Positions 38,084 to 51,027 of a stretch of DNA of 64,000 nt are shown here, piece by piece. Both the position numbers and the translations under genes were made by a program. The notes beneath the pieces are model-generated. The model had not been told where the DNA came from. It saw only the letters and a program-made list of their open reading frames with translations, and made no database searches. Source of the stretch: Agrostemma githago (lineage: Eukaryota; Streptophyta; Magnoliopsida; Caryophyllales; Caryophyllaceae); the NCBI GenBank assembly GCA_958450325.1, contig CAUDLW010000074.1, forward strand, positions 1 to 64,000, read 5' to 3'. Numbering within the stretch: position 1 is the stretch's first letter; each line of letters begins with the position of its first letter.

Positions 38084-40783
38084 GGACGGAAAAGGGTTTA
38101 GGGTTGGATTAGGCGAACCCGCTACGCGGCTCCGCCTAATCCAACCCTAAAACCTTTTCCTTATTCAAGGTCACTAAACCCGCAACAAACTGAACCCTAA
38201 GAGGGTATTGGTGAACCCTGTCGTGGATGTGATTCAAAGATGGGGCATTGAACCTTAAGAGTAAAGTACTGCAAAAGACGTGACGGAAAAGGGTTTCCGG
38301 TTGGATTAGGCGAACCCGCTACGCGGCTCCGCCTAATCCAACCCAAAACCCTTTTCCTTATTCAAGGTCACTAAACCCGCAACAAACTGAACCCTGAGAG
38401 GGTATTGGTGAACCCTGTCGTGGATGTGATTCAAAGATTGGCACTGAACCTTAAGAGTAGGGTACTGCATAAGACGGGACGGAAAAGGGTTTAGGGTTGG
38501 ATTAGGCGTACCCGCTACGCGTCTCCTCCTAATCCAACCCTAAAACCTTTTCCTTATTCAAGGTCACTAAACCCGCAACAAACTGAACCCTAAGAGAGTA
38601 TTGGTGAACCCTGTCGTGGATGTGATTCAAAGATGGGGCACTGAACCTTAAGAGTAGGGTACTGCAAAAGACGGGACGGAAAAGGGTTTCCGGTTGGGTT
38701 AGGCGAACCCGCTACGCGGCTCCGCCTAATCCAACCCTAAACCCTTTTCCTTATTCAAGGACGGAAAAGGGTTTAGGGTTGGATTAGGCGAACCCGCTAC
38801 GCGGCTCCGCCTAATCCAACCCTAAAACCTTTTCCTTATTCAAGGTCACTAAACCCGCAACAAACTGAACCCTAAGAGGGTATTGGTGAACCCTGTCGTG
38901 GATGTGATTCAAAGATGGGGCATTGAACCTTAAGAGTAAAGTACTGCAAAAGACGTGACGGAAAAGGGTTTCCGGTTGGATTAGGCGAACCCGCTACGCG
39001 GCTCCGCCTAATCCAACCCAAAACCCTTTTCCTTATTCAAGGTCACTAAACCCGCAACAAACTGAACCCTGAGAGGGTATTGGTGAACCCTGTCGTGGAT
39101 GTGATTCAAAGATTGGCACTGAACCTTAAGAGTAGGGTACTGCATAAGACGGGACGGAAAAGGGTTTAGGGTTGGATTAGGCGTACCCGCTACGCGTCTC
39201 CTCCTAATCCAACCCTAAAACCTTTTCCTTATTCAAGGTCACTAAACCCGCAACAAACTGAACCCTAAGAGGGTATTGGTGAACCCTGTCGTGGATGTGA
39301 TTCAAAGATGGGGCACTGAACCTTAAGAGTAGGGTACTGCAAAAGACGGGACGGAAAAGGGTTTCCGGTTGGATTAGGCGAACCCGCTACGCGGCTCCGC
39401 CTAATCCAACCCTAAACCCTTTTCCTTATTCAAGGACGGAAAAGGGTTTAGGGTTGGATTAGGCGAACCCGCTACGCGGCTCCGCCTAATCCAACCCTAA
39501 AACCTTTTCCTTATTCAAGGTCACTAAACCCGCAACAAACTGAACCCTAAGAGGGTATTGGTGAACCCTGTCGTGGATGTGATTCAAAGATGGGGCATTG
39601 AACCTTAAGAGTAAAGTACTGCAAAAGACGTGACGGAAAAGGGTTTCCGGTTGGATTAGGCGAACCCGCTACGCGGCTCCGCCTAATCCAACCCAAAACC
39701 CTTTTCCTTATTCAAGGTCACTAAACCCGCAACAAACTGAACCCTGAGAGGGTATTGGTGAACCCTGTCGTGGATGTGATTCAAAGATTGGCACTGAACC
39801 TTAAGAGTAGGGTACTGCATAAGACGGGACGGAAAAGGGTTTAGGGTTGGATTAGGCGTACCCGCTACGCGTCTCCTCCTAATCCAACCCTAAAACCTTT
39901 TCCTTATTCAAGGTCACTAAACCCGCAACAAACTGAACCCTAAGAGAGTATTGGTGAACCCTGTCGTGGATGTGATTCAAAGATGGGGCACTGAACCTTA
40001 AGAGTAGGGTACTGCAAAAGACGGGACGGAAAAGGGTTTCCGGTTGGATTAGGCGAACCCGCTACGCGGCTCCGCCTAATCCAACCCTAAACCCTTTTCC
40101 TTATTCAAGGACGGAAAAGGGTTTAGGGTTGGATTAGGCGAACCCGCTACGCGGCTCCGCCTAATCCAACCCTAAAACCTTTTCCTTATTCAAGGTCACT
40201 AAACCCGCAACAAACTGAACCCTAAGAGGGTATTGGTGAACCCTGTCGTGGATGTGATTCAAAGATGGGGCATTGAACCTTAAGAGTAAAGTACTGCAAA
40301 AGACGTGACGGAAAAGGGTTTCCGGTTGGATTAGGCGAACCCGCTACGCGGCTCCGCCTAATCCAACCCAAAACCCTTTTCCTTATTCAAGGTCACTAAA
40401 CCCGCAACAAACTGAACCCTGAGAGGGTATTGGTGAACCCTGTCGTGGATGTGATTCAAAGATTGGCACTGAACCTTAAGAGTAGGGTACTGCATAAGAC
40501 GGGACGGAAAAGGGTTTAGGGTTGGATTAGGCGTACCCGCTACGCGTCTCCTCCTAATCCAACCCTAAAACCTTTTCCTTATTCAAGGTCACTAAACCCG
40601 CAACAAACTGAACCCTAAGAGGGTATTGGTGAACCCTGTCGTGGATGTGATTCAAAGATGGGGCACTGAACCTTAAGAGTAGGGTACTGCAAAAGACGGG
40701 ACGGAAAAGGGTTTCCGGTTGGATTAGGCGAACCCGCTACGCGGCTCCGCCTAATCCAACCCTAAACCCTTTTCCTTATTCAA
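38084..40783 (+). repeat. 675-bp higher-order repeat (B+3A), four copies
   Basis: Four copies start at the B units at 38084, 38759, 39434 and 40109, exactly 675 bp apart, and end at 40783 where an A unit follows. Each copy is B, A (ggcattgaacc, gagtaaagtactgc, gacgtgacgg; the gtaaag variant is at 38261, 38936, 39611 and 40286), A of 196 bp (caaagattggcac, gcgtctcctcc loop) and A (ttccgg arm). Copies are almost identical; the agagagtattgg variant is in the first and third copies and agagggtattgg in the second and fourth. This alternation hints at doubling of a 1350-bp pair. Confidence 0.96.
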
Positions 40784-43350
40784 GGTCACTAAACCTGCAA
40801 GAAACTGAACCCTGAGAGGGTATTGGTGAACCCTGTCGTGGATGTGATTCAAAGATGGGGCGCTGAACTATAAGAGTAGGGTACTGCATAAGACGGGACA
40901 GAAAAGAGTTTAGGGTTGGATTAGGCTACGCGGCTCCACCTAATCCAACCCTAAAACCTATTCCTTATTCAAGGTCACTAAACCCGCAACAAACTGAACC
41001 CTAAGAGGGTATTGGTGAACCCTGTCGTGGATGTGATTCAAAGATGGGGCACTGAACCTTAAGAGTAGGGTACTGCATAAGACGGGACGGAAAAGGATTT
41101 AGGGTTGGATTAGGCGTACCCGCTACGCGGCTCCGCCTAATCCAACCCTAAAACCTTTTCCTTATTCAAGGACGGCAAAAGGGTTTAGGGTTGGATTAGG
41201 CGAACCCGCTATGCGGCTCCGCCTAATCCAACCTTAAACCCTTTTCCTTATTCAAGGTCACTAAACCCGCAAGAAACTGAACCCTAAGAGGGTATTGGTG
41301 AACCCTGTCGTGGATGTGATTCAAAGATGGGGCATTGAACCTTAAGAGTAGGGTACTGCATAAGACGGGACGGAAAAGGGTTTAGGGTTGGATTAGGCGT
41401 ACCCGCTACACGGCTCCGCCTAATCCAACACTAAACCCTTTTCCTTATTCAAGGACGGAAAAGGGTTTAGGGTTGGATTAGGCGAACCCGCTACGCGGCT
41501 CCGCCTAATCCAACCCTAAAACCTTTTCCTTATTCAAGGTCACTAAACCCGCAACAAACTGAACCCTAAGAGGGTATTGGTGAACCCTGTCGTGGATGTG
41601 ATTCAAAGATGGGGCACTGAACCTTAAGAGTAGGGTACTGCAAAAGACGGGACGGAAAAGGGTTTCCGGTTGGATTAGGCGAACCCGCTACGCGGCTCCG
41701 CCTAATCCAACCCTAAACCCTTTTCCTTATTCAAGGTCACTAAACCCGCAACAAACTGAACCCTGAGAGGGTATTGGTGAACCCTGTCGTGGATGTGATT
41801 CAAAGAAGGGGCACTGAACCTTAAGAGTAGGGTACTGCATAAGACGGGACGGAAAAGGGTTTAGGGTTGGATTAGGCGTACCCGCTACGCGGCTCCGCCT
41901 AATCCAACGCTAAACCCTTTTCCTTATTCAAGGTCACTAAACCCGCAAGAAACTGAACCCTTAGAGGGTATTGGTGAACCCTGTTGTGGATGTGATTCGA
42001 AGATGGGGCACTGAACCTTAAGAGTAGGGTACTGCATAAGACGGGACGGAAAATGGTTTAATGTTGGATTAGGCGAAACCGCTACGCGGCTCCGCCTAAT
42101 CCAACCCTAAACCCTTTTCCTTATTGAAGGTCACTAAACCCGCAACAAACTGAACCCTAAGAGGGTATTGGTGAACCCTGTCGTGGATGTGATTAAAAGA
42201 TGGGGCACTGAACCTTTAGAGTAGGGTACTGCATAAGACGGGACGAAAAAGGGTTTAGGGTTGGATTAGGCGTACCCGCTACTTGGCTCCGCCTAATCCA
42301 ACCCTAAACCCTTTTCCTTATTCAAGGTCACTAAACCCGCAACAAACTGAACCCTAAGAGGGTATTGGTGAACCCTGTCGTGGATGTGATTCAAAGAAGG
42401 GGCACTGAACCTTAAGAGTAGGGTACAGCATAAGACGAGACGGAAAAAGGTTTAGGGTTGGATTAGGCGTACCCGCTACGCGGCTCCGCCTAATCCAACG
42501 CTAAACTCTTTTCCTTATTCAAGGTCACTAATCCCGCAAGAAACTGAACCCTGAGAGGGTATTGGTGACCCCTGTTGTGGATGTGATTCGAAGATGGGCA
42601 CTGAACCTTAAGAGTAGGGTACTGCATAAGACGGGACGGAAAATGGTTTAATGTTGGATTAGGCGAAACCGCTACGCGGCTCCGCCTAATCCAACCCTAA
42701 ACCCTTTTCCTTATTCAAGGTCACTAAACCCGCAACAAACTGAACCCTAAGAGGGTACTGGTGAACCCTATCGTGGATGTGATTCAAAGAAGGGGCACTG
42801 AACCTTAAGAGTAGGGTACAGCATAAGACGGGACGGAAAAGGGTTTAGGGTTGGATTAGGCGTACCCGCTACGCGGCTCCGCCTAATCCAACGCTAAACC
42901 CTTTTCCTTATTCAAGGTCACTAAACCCGCAAGAAACTGAACCCTGAGAGGGTATTGGTGAACCCTGTTGTGGATGTGATTCGAAGATGGGGCAATGAAC
43001 CTTAAGAGTAGGGTACTGCATAAGACGGGATGGAAAAGGGTTTAGGGTTGGATTAGGCGAAACCGCTACGCGGCTCCGCCTAATCCAACCCTAAACCCTT
43101 TTCCTTATTGAAGGTCACTAAACCCGCAACAAACTGAACCCTAAGAGGGTATTGGTGAACCCTGTCGTGGATGTGATTAAAAGATGGGGCACTGAACCTT
43201 TAGAGTAGGGTACTGCATAAGACGGGACGAAAAAGGGTTTAGGGTTGGATTAGGCGTACCCACTACTTGGCTCCGCCTAATCCAACCCTAAACCCTTTTC
43301 CTTATTCAAGGTCACTAAACCCGCAACAAACTGAACCCTAAGAGGGTATT
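40784..43350 (+). repeat. Cassette region shared with 44.6-45.7 kb
   Basis: The interval from 40784 matches 44576 onward at an offset of 3792 bp: cctgcaagaaact, gcgctgaactataagag, the 8-bp loop deletion (40924/44716), acggcaaaaggg with a tatgcgg loop, and the tacacgg loop followed by aacactaaaccc. Past about 41.9 kb come A units of the gaagg, cgaag, caatg and aaaag types, like those at 45.6-46.5 kb. Two of these units carry ggtacagcataag, seen only here. Confidence 0.85.
40919..40936 (+). other. 8-bp loop deletion, first of three
   Basis: The sequence ggattaggctacgcgg lacks gtacccgc between two gc dinucleotides, so the loop of this A-unit palindrome is shortened. Identical deletions are at 44716 (offset 3792) and 51015 (a further 6299). 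All three units also read agacgggacag, aagagttta and ctccacc, proving common descent. Confidence 0.93.
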
Positions 43351-44710
43351 GGTGAACCCTGTCGTGGATGTGATTCAAAGATGGGGCACTGAACCTTAAG
43401 AGTAGGGTACTGCATAAGAAGGGACGGAAAAGGGTTTAGGGTTGGATTAGGCGAACCCGCTACGCGGCTCCGCCTAATCCAACCCTAAAACCTTTTCCTT
43501 ATTCAAGGTTACTAAACCCGCAACAAACTGAACCCTAAGAGGGTATTGGTGAACCTTGTCGTGGATGTGATTCAAAGATGGTGCATTGAACCTTAAGAGT
43601 AGGGTACTGCAAAAGTCGGGACGGAAAAGGGTTTCCGGTTGGATTAGGCGAACTCGCTACGCGGCTCCGCCTAATCCAACCCTAAACCCTTTTCCTTATT
43701 CAAGGTCACTAAACCCGAAACAAACTGAACCCTGAGAGGGTATTGGTGAACCCTGTCGTGGATTTGATTCAAAGATGGGGCACTGAACCTTAAGAGTAGG
43801 GTACTGCATAAGACGGGACGGAAAAGGGTTTAGGGTTGGATTAGGCGTACCCGCTACGCGGCTCCGCCTAATCCAACCCTAAACCCTTTTCCTTATTCAA
43901 GGACGGAAAAGGGTTTAGGGTTGGATTAGGCGAACCCGCTACGCGGCTCCGCCTAATCCAACCCTAAAACCTTTTCCTTATTCAAGGTCACTAAACCCGC
44001 AACAAACTGAACCCTAAGAGGGTATTGGTGAACCCTGTCGTGGATGTGATTCAAAGATGGGGCATTGAACCTTAAGAGTAAAGTACTGCAAAAGACGAGA
44101 CGGAAAAGGGTTTCCGGTTGGATTAGGCGAACCCGCTACGCGGCTCCGCCTAATCCAACCCAAAACCCTTTTCCTTATTCAAGGTCACTAAACCCGCAAC
44201 AAACTGAACCCTGAGAGGGTATTGGTGAACCCTGTCGTGGATGTGATTCAAAGATTGGCACTGAACCTTAAGAGTAGGGTACTGCATAAGACGGGACGGA
44301 AAAGGGTTTAGGGTTGGATTAGGCGTACCCGCTACGCGTCTCCTCCTAATCCAACCCTAAAACCTTTTCCTTATTCAAGGTCACTAAACCCGCAACAAAC
44401 TGAACCCTAAGAAGGTATTGGTGAACCCTGTCGTGGATGTGATTCAAAGATGGGGCACTGAACCTTAAGAGTAGGGTACTGCAAAAGACGGGACGGAAAA
44501 GGGTTTCCGGTTGGATTAGGCGAACCTGCTACGCGGCTCCGCCTAATCCAACCCTAAACCCTTTTCCTTATTCAAGGTCACTAAACCTGCAAGAAACTGA
44601 ACCCTGAGAGGGTAATGGTGAACCCTGTCGTGGATGTGATTCAAAGATGGGGCGCTGAACTATAAGAGTAAAGTACTGCATAAGACGGGACAGAAAAGAG
44701 TTTAGGGTTG

Positions 44711-44728
44711 GATTAGGCTACGCGGCTC
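44711..44728 (+). other. 8-bp loop deletion, second of three
   Basis: Same shortened loop as at 40924 and 51015, in a unit with the same private substitutions. It anchors both the 3792-bp and the 6299-bp long-range repeats. Confidence 0.93.
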
Positions 44729-44893
44729 CACCTAATCCAACCCTAAAACCTATTCCTTATTCAAGGTCACTAAACCCGCAACAAACTGAACCCTAAGAGG
44801 GTATTGGTGAACCCTGTCGTGGATGTGATTCAAAGATGGGGCACTGAACCTTAAGAGTAGGGTACTGCATAAGACGGGACGGAAAAGGATTTA

Positions 44894-47800
44894 GGGTTGG
44901 ATTAGGCGTACCCGCTACGCGGATCCACTAATCCAACCCTAAAACCTTTTCCTTATTCAAGGACGGCAAAAGGGTTTAGGGTTGGATTAGGCGAACCCGC
45001 TATGCGGCTCCGCCTAATCCAACCTTAAACCCTTTTCCTTATTCAAGGTCACTAAACCCGCAAGAAACTGAACCCTAAGAGGGTATTGGTGAACCCTGTC
45101 GTGGATGTGATTCAAAGATGGGGCATTGAACCTTAAGAGTAGGGTACTGCATAAGACGGGACGGAAAAGGGTTTAGGGTTGGATTAGGCGTACCCGCTAC
45201 ACGGCTCCGCCTAATCCAACACTAAACCCTTTTCCTTATTCAAGGACGGAAAAGGGTTTAGGGTTGGATTAGGCGGAGCCGTGTAGCGGGTACGCCTAAT
45301 CCAACCCTAAAACCTTTTCCTTATTCAAGGTCACTAAACCCGCAACAAACTGAACCCTAAGAGGGTATTGGTGAACCCTGTCGTGGATGTGATTCAAAGA
45401 TGGGGCACTGAACCTTAAGAGTAGGGTACTGCAAAAGACGGGACGGAAAAGGGTTTCCGGTTGGATTAGGCGAACCCACTACGCGGCTCCGCCTAATCCA
45501 ACCCTAAACCCTTTTCCTTATTCAAGGTCACTAAACCCGCAACAAACTGAACCCTGAGAGGGTATTGGTGAACCCTGTCGTGGATGTGATTCAAAGAAGG
45601 GGCACTGAACCTTAAGAGTAGGGTACTGCATAATACGGGACGGAAAAGGGTTTAGGGTTGGATTAGGCGTACCCGCTACGCGGCTCCGCCTAATCCAACG
45701 CTAAACCCTTTTCCTTATTCAAGGTCACTAAACCCGCAACAAACTGAACCCTTAGAGGGTATTGGTGAACCCTGTTGTGGATGTGATTCGAAGATGGGGC
45801 ACTGAACCTTAAGAGTAGGGTACTGCATAAGACGGGACGGAAAATGGTTTAATGTTGGATTAGGCGAAACCGCTACGCGGCTCCGCCTAATCCAACCCTA
45901 AACCATTTTCCTTATTCAAGGTCACTAAACCCGCAACAAACTGAACCCTAAGAGGGTACTGGTGAACCCTATCTTGGATGTGATTCAAAGAAGGGGCACT
46001 GAACCTTAAGAGTAGGGTACTGCATAAGACGGGACGGAAAAGGGTTGAGGGTTGGATTAGGCGTACCCGCTACGCGGCTCCGCCTAATCCAACGCTAAAC
46101 CCTTTTCCTTATTCAAGGTCACTAAACCCGCAAGAAACTGAACCCTGAGAGGGTATTGGTGAACCCTGTTGTGGATGTGATTCGAAGATGGGGCAATGAA
46201 CCTTAAGAGTAGGGTACTGCATAAGACGGGATGGAAAAGGGTTTAGGGTTGGATTAGGCGAAACCGCTACGCGGCTCCGCCTAATCCAACCCTAAACCCT
46301 TTTCCTTATTGAAGGTCACTAAACCCGCAAAAAACTGAACCCTAAGAGGGTATTGGTGAACCCTGTCGTGGATGTGATTAAAAGATGGGGCACTGAACCT
46401 TTAGAGTAGGGTACTGCATAAGACGGGACGAAAAAGGGTTTAGGGTTGGATTAGGCGTACCCGCTACTTGGCTCCGCCTAATCCAACCCTAAACCCTTTT
46501 CCTTATTCAAGGTCACTAAACCCGCAACAAACTGAACCCTAAGAGGGTATTGGTGAACCCTGTCGTGGATGTGATTCAATGATGGGGCACTGAACCTTAA
46601 GAGTAGGGTATTGAATAAGACGGGACGGAAAAGGGTTTAGGGTTGGATTAGGCGTACCCGCTACGCGGATCCACTAATCCAACCCTAAAACCTTTTCCTT
46701 ATTCAAGGACGGCAAAAGGGTTTAGGGTTGGATTAGGCGAACCCGCTATGCGGCTCCGCCTAATCCAACCTTAAACCCTTTTCCTTATTCAAGGTCACTA
46801 AACCCGCAAGAAACTGAACCCTAAGAGGGTATTGGTGAACCCTGTCGTGGATGTGATTCAAAGATGGGGCATTGAACCTTAAGAGTAGGGTACTGCATAA
46901 GACGGGACGGAAAAGGGTTTAGGGTTGGATTAGGCGTACCCGCTACACGGCTCCGCCTAATCCAACACTAAACCCTTTTCCTTATTCAAGGACGGAAAAG
47001 GGTTTAGGGTTGGATTAGGCGAACCCGCTACGCGGCTCCGCCTAATCCAACCCTAAAACCTTTTCCTTATTCAAGGTCACTAAACCCGCAACAAACTGAA
47101 CCCTAAGAGGGTATTGGTGAACCCTGTCGTGGATGTGATTCAAAGATGGGGCACTGAACCTTAAGAGTAGGGTACTGCAAAAGACGGGACGGAAAAGGGT
47201 TTCCGGTTGGATTAGGCGAACCCGCTACGCGGCTCCGCCTAATCCAACCCTAAACCCTTTTCCTTATTCAAGGTCACTAAACCCGCAACAAACTGAACCC
47301 TGAGAGGGTATTGGTGAACCCTGTCGTGGATGTGATTCAAAGAAGGGGCACTGAACCTTAAGAGTAGGGTACTGCATAATACGGGACGGAAAAGGGTTTA
47401 GGGTTGGATTAGGCGTACCCGCTACGCGGCTCCGCCTAATCCAACGCTAAACCCTTTTCCTTATTCAAGGTCACTAAACCCGCAAGAAACTGAACCCTTA
47501 GAGGGTATTGGTGAACCCTGTTGTGGATGTGATTCGAAGATGGGGCACTGAACCTTAAGAGTAGGGTACTGCATAAGACGGGACGGAAAATGGTTTAATG
47601 TTGGATTAGGCGAAACCGCTACGCGGCTCCGCCTAATCCAACCCTAAACCATTTTCCTTATTCAAGGTCACTAAACCCGCAACAAACTGAACCCTAAGAG
47701 GGTACTGGTGAACCCTATCGTGGATGTGATTCAAAGAAGGGGCACTGAACCTTAAGAGTAGGGTACTGCATAAGACGGGACGGAAAAGGGTTGAGGGTTG

Positions 47801-49640
47801 GATTAGGCGTACCCGCTACGCGGCTCCGCCTAATCCAACGCTAAACCCTTTTCCTTATTCAAGGTCACTAAACCCGCAAGAAACTGAACCCTGAGAGGGT
47901 ATTGGTGAACCCTGTTGTGGATGTGATTCGAAGATGGGGCAATGAACCTTAAGAGTAGGGTACTGCATAAGACGGGATGGAAAAGGGTTTAGGGTTGGAT
48001 TAGGCGAAACCGCTACGCGGCTCCGCCTAATCCAACCCTAAACCCTTTTCCTTATTGAAGGTCACTAAACCCGCAACAAACTGAACCCTAAGAGGGTATT
48101 GGTGAACCCTGTCGTGGATGTGATTAAAAGATGGGGCACTGAACCTTTAGAGTAGGGTACTGCATAAGACGGGACGAAAAAGGGTTTAGGGTTGGATTAG
48201 GCGTACCCGCTACTTGGCTCCGCCTAATCCAACCCTAAACCCTTTTCCTTATTCAAGGTCACTAAACCCGCAACAAACTGAACCCTAAGAGGGTATTGGT
48301 GAACCCTGTCGTGGATGTGATTCAAAGATGGGGCACTGAACCTTAAGAGTAGGGTATTGAATAAGACGGGACGGAAAAGGGTTTAGGGTTGGATTAGGCG
48401 TACCCGCTACGCGGCTCCGCCTAATCCAACTCTAAACCCTTTTCCTTATTCAAGGACGGAAAAGGGTTTAGGGTTGGATTAGGCGAACGCGCTACGCGGC
48501 TCCGCCTAATCCAACCCTAAACCATTTTCCTTATTCAAGGTCACTAAACCCGCAACAAACTGAACCCTAAGAGGGTATTGGTGAACCCTGTCGTGGATGT
48601 GATTCAAAGATGGGGCACTGAACCTTAAGAGTAGGGTACTGCATAAGACGGGACGGAAAAGGGTTTTGGGTTGGATTAGGCGTACCCGCTACACGGCTCC
48701 GCCTAATCCAACACTAAACCCTTTTCCTTATTCAAGGACGGAAAAGGGTTTAGGGTTGGATTAGGCGAACCCGCTACGCGGCTCCGCCTAATCCAACCCT
48801 AAAACCTTTTCCTTATTCAAGGTCACTAAACCCGCAACAAACTGAACCCTAAGAGGGTATTGGTGAACCCTGTCGTGGATGTGATTCAAAGATGGGGCAC
48901 TGAACCTTAAGAGTAGGGTACTGCAAAAGACGGGACGGAAAAGGGTTTCCGGTTGGATTAGGCGAACCCGCTACGCGGCTCCGCCTAATCCAACCCTAAA
49001 CCCTTTTCCTTATTCAAGGTCACTAAACCCGCAACAAACTGAACCCTGAGAGGGTATTGGTGAACCCTGTCGTGGATGTGATTCAAAGAAGGGGCACTGA
49101 ACCTTAAGAGTAGGGTACTGCATAAGACGGGACGGAAAAGGGTTTAGGGTTGGATTAGGCGTACCCGCTACGCGGCTCCGCCTAATCCAACGCTAAACCC
49201 TTTTCCTTATTCAAGGTCACTAAACCCGCAAGAAACTGAACCCTTAGAGGGTATTGGTGAACCCTGTTGTGGATGTGATTCGAAGATGGGGCACTGAACC
49301 TTAAGAGTAGGGTACTGCATAAGACGGGACAGAAAATGGTTTAATGTTGGATTAGGCGAAACCGCTACGCGGCTCCGCCTAATCCAACCCTAAACCATTT
49401 TCCTTATTCAAGGTCACTAAACCCGCAACAAACTGAACCCTAAGAGGGTACTGGTGAACCCTATCGTGGATGTGATTCAAAGAAGGGGCACTGAACCTTA
49501 AGAGTAGGGTACTGCATAAGACGGGACGGAAAAGGGTTGAGGGTTGGATTAGGCGTACCCGCTACGCGGCTCCGCCTAATCCAACGCTAAACCCTTTTCC
49601 TTATTCAAGGTCACTAAACCCGCAAGAAACTGAACCCTGA
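44894..49640 (+). repeat. 1746-bp higher-order repeat (8A+2B), two copies and a partial third
   Basis: The shortened loop gcggatccactaatcc (44922/46668), the tacacgg loop (45201, 46947, 48693), cataatacggg and gggttgaggg recur 1746 bp apart. The length equals eight A plus two B units. The third copy starts late, near 48.66 kb. The ggatcc in the altered loop creates a BamHI site, also present near 51221 through the 6299-bp repeat. The loop inversion at 45275 lies in the first copy only. Confidence 0.9.
45275..45293 (-). other. Inverted palindrome loop between intact arms
   Basis: In this B unit the arms gggttggattaggc (45261-45274) and gcctaatccaaccc (45294-45307) are intact. Between them stands ggagccgtgtagcgggtac, the reverse complement of gtacccgctacacggctcc. 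All other palindromes seen carry the loop in forward orientation. Sister units at 41483, 47021 and 51574 (offsets 3792, 1746 and 6299) have the forward loop gaacccgctacgcgg. The inverted loop is not simply its own sister loop flipped: it carries the gtac and tacacgg variants of the A unit immediately upstream (loop near 45190-45208). This points to hairpin-mediated template switching or conversion from that neighbour. Confidence 0.95.
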
Positions 49641-51009
49641 GAGGGTATTGGTGAACCCTGTCGTGGATGTGATTCAAAGATGGGGCACTGAACCTTAAAA
49701 GTAGGGTACTGCATAAGAAGGGACGGAAAAGGGTTTAGGGTTGGATTAGGCGAACCCGCTACGCGGCTCCGCCTAATCCAACCCTAAAACCTTTTCCTTA
49801 TTCAAGGTTACTAAACCCGCAACAAACTGAACTCTAAGAGGGTATTGGTGAACCTTGTCGTGGATGTGATTCAAAGATGGTGCATTGAACCTTAAGAGTA
49901 GGGTACTGCAAAAGTCGGGACGGAAAAGGGTTTCCGGTTGGATTAGGCGAACTCGCTACGCGGCTCCGCCTAATCCAACCCTAAACCCTTTTCCTTATTC
50001 AAGGTCACTAAACCCGAAACAAACTGAACCCTGAGAGGGTATTGGTGAACCCTGTCGTGGATTTGATTCAAAGATGGGGCACTGAACCTTAAGAGTAGGG
50101 TACTGCATAAGACGGGACGGAAAAGGGTTTAGGGTTGTATTAGGCGTACCCGCTACGCGGCTCCGCCTAATCCAACCCTAAACCCTTTTCCTTATTCAAG
50201 GACGGAAAAGGGTTTAGGGTTGGATTAGGCGAACCCGCTACGCGGCTCCGCCTAATCCAACCCTAAAACCTTTTCCTTATTCAAGGTCACTAAACCCGCA
50301 ACAAACTGAACCCTAAGAGGGTATTGGTGAACCCTGTCGTGGATGTGATTCAAAGATGGGGCATTGAACCTTAAGAGTAAAGTACTGCAAAAGACGTGAC
50401 GGAAAAGGGTTTCCGGTTGGATTAGGCGAACCCGCTACGCGGCTCCGCCTAATCCAACCCAAAACCCTTTTCCTTATTCAAGGTCACTAAACCCGCAACA
50501 AACTGAACCCTGAGAGGGTATTGGTGAACCCTGTCGTGGATGTGATTCAAAGATTGGCACTGAACCTTAAGAGTAGGGTACTGCATAAGACGGGACGGAA
50601 AAGGGTTTAGGGTTGGATTAGGCGTACCCGCTACGCGTCTCCTCCTAATCCAACCCTAAAACCTTTTCCTTATTCAAGGTCACTAAACCCGCAACAAACT
50701 GAACCCTAAGAGGGTATTGGTGAACCCTGTCGTGGATGTGATTCAAAGATGGGGCACTGAACCTTAAGAGTAGGGTACTGCAAAAGACGGGACGGAAAAG
50801 GGTTTCCGGTTGGATTAGGCGAACCCGCTACGCGGCTCCGCCTAATCCAACCCTAAACCCTTTTCCTTATTCAAGGTCACTAAACCTGCAAGAAACTGAA
50901 CCCTGAGAGGGTAATGGTGAACCCTGTCGTGGATGTGATTCAAAGATGGGGCGCTGAACTATAAGAGTAGGGTACTGCATAAGACGGGACAGAAAAGAGT
51001 TTAGGGATT

Positions 51010-51027
51010 GATTAGGCTACGCGGCTC
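51010..51027 (+). other. 8-bp loop deletion, third of three
   Basis: Same shortened loop as the two upstream, here with an extra private change in the left arm (gggattgatt instead of gggttggatt). Confidence 0.92.
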
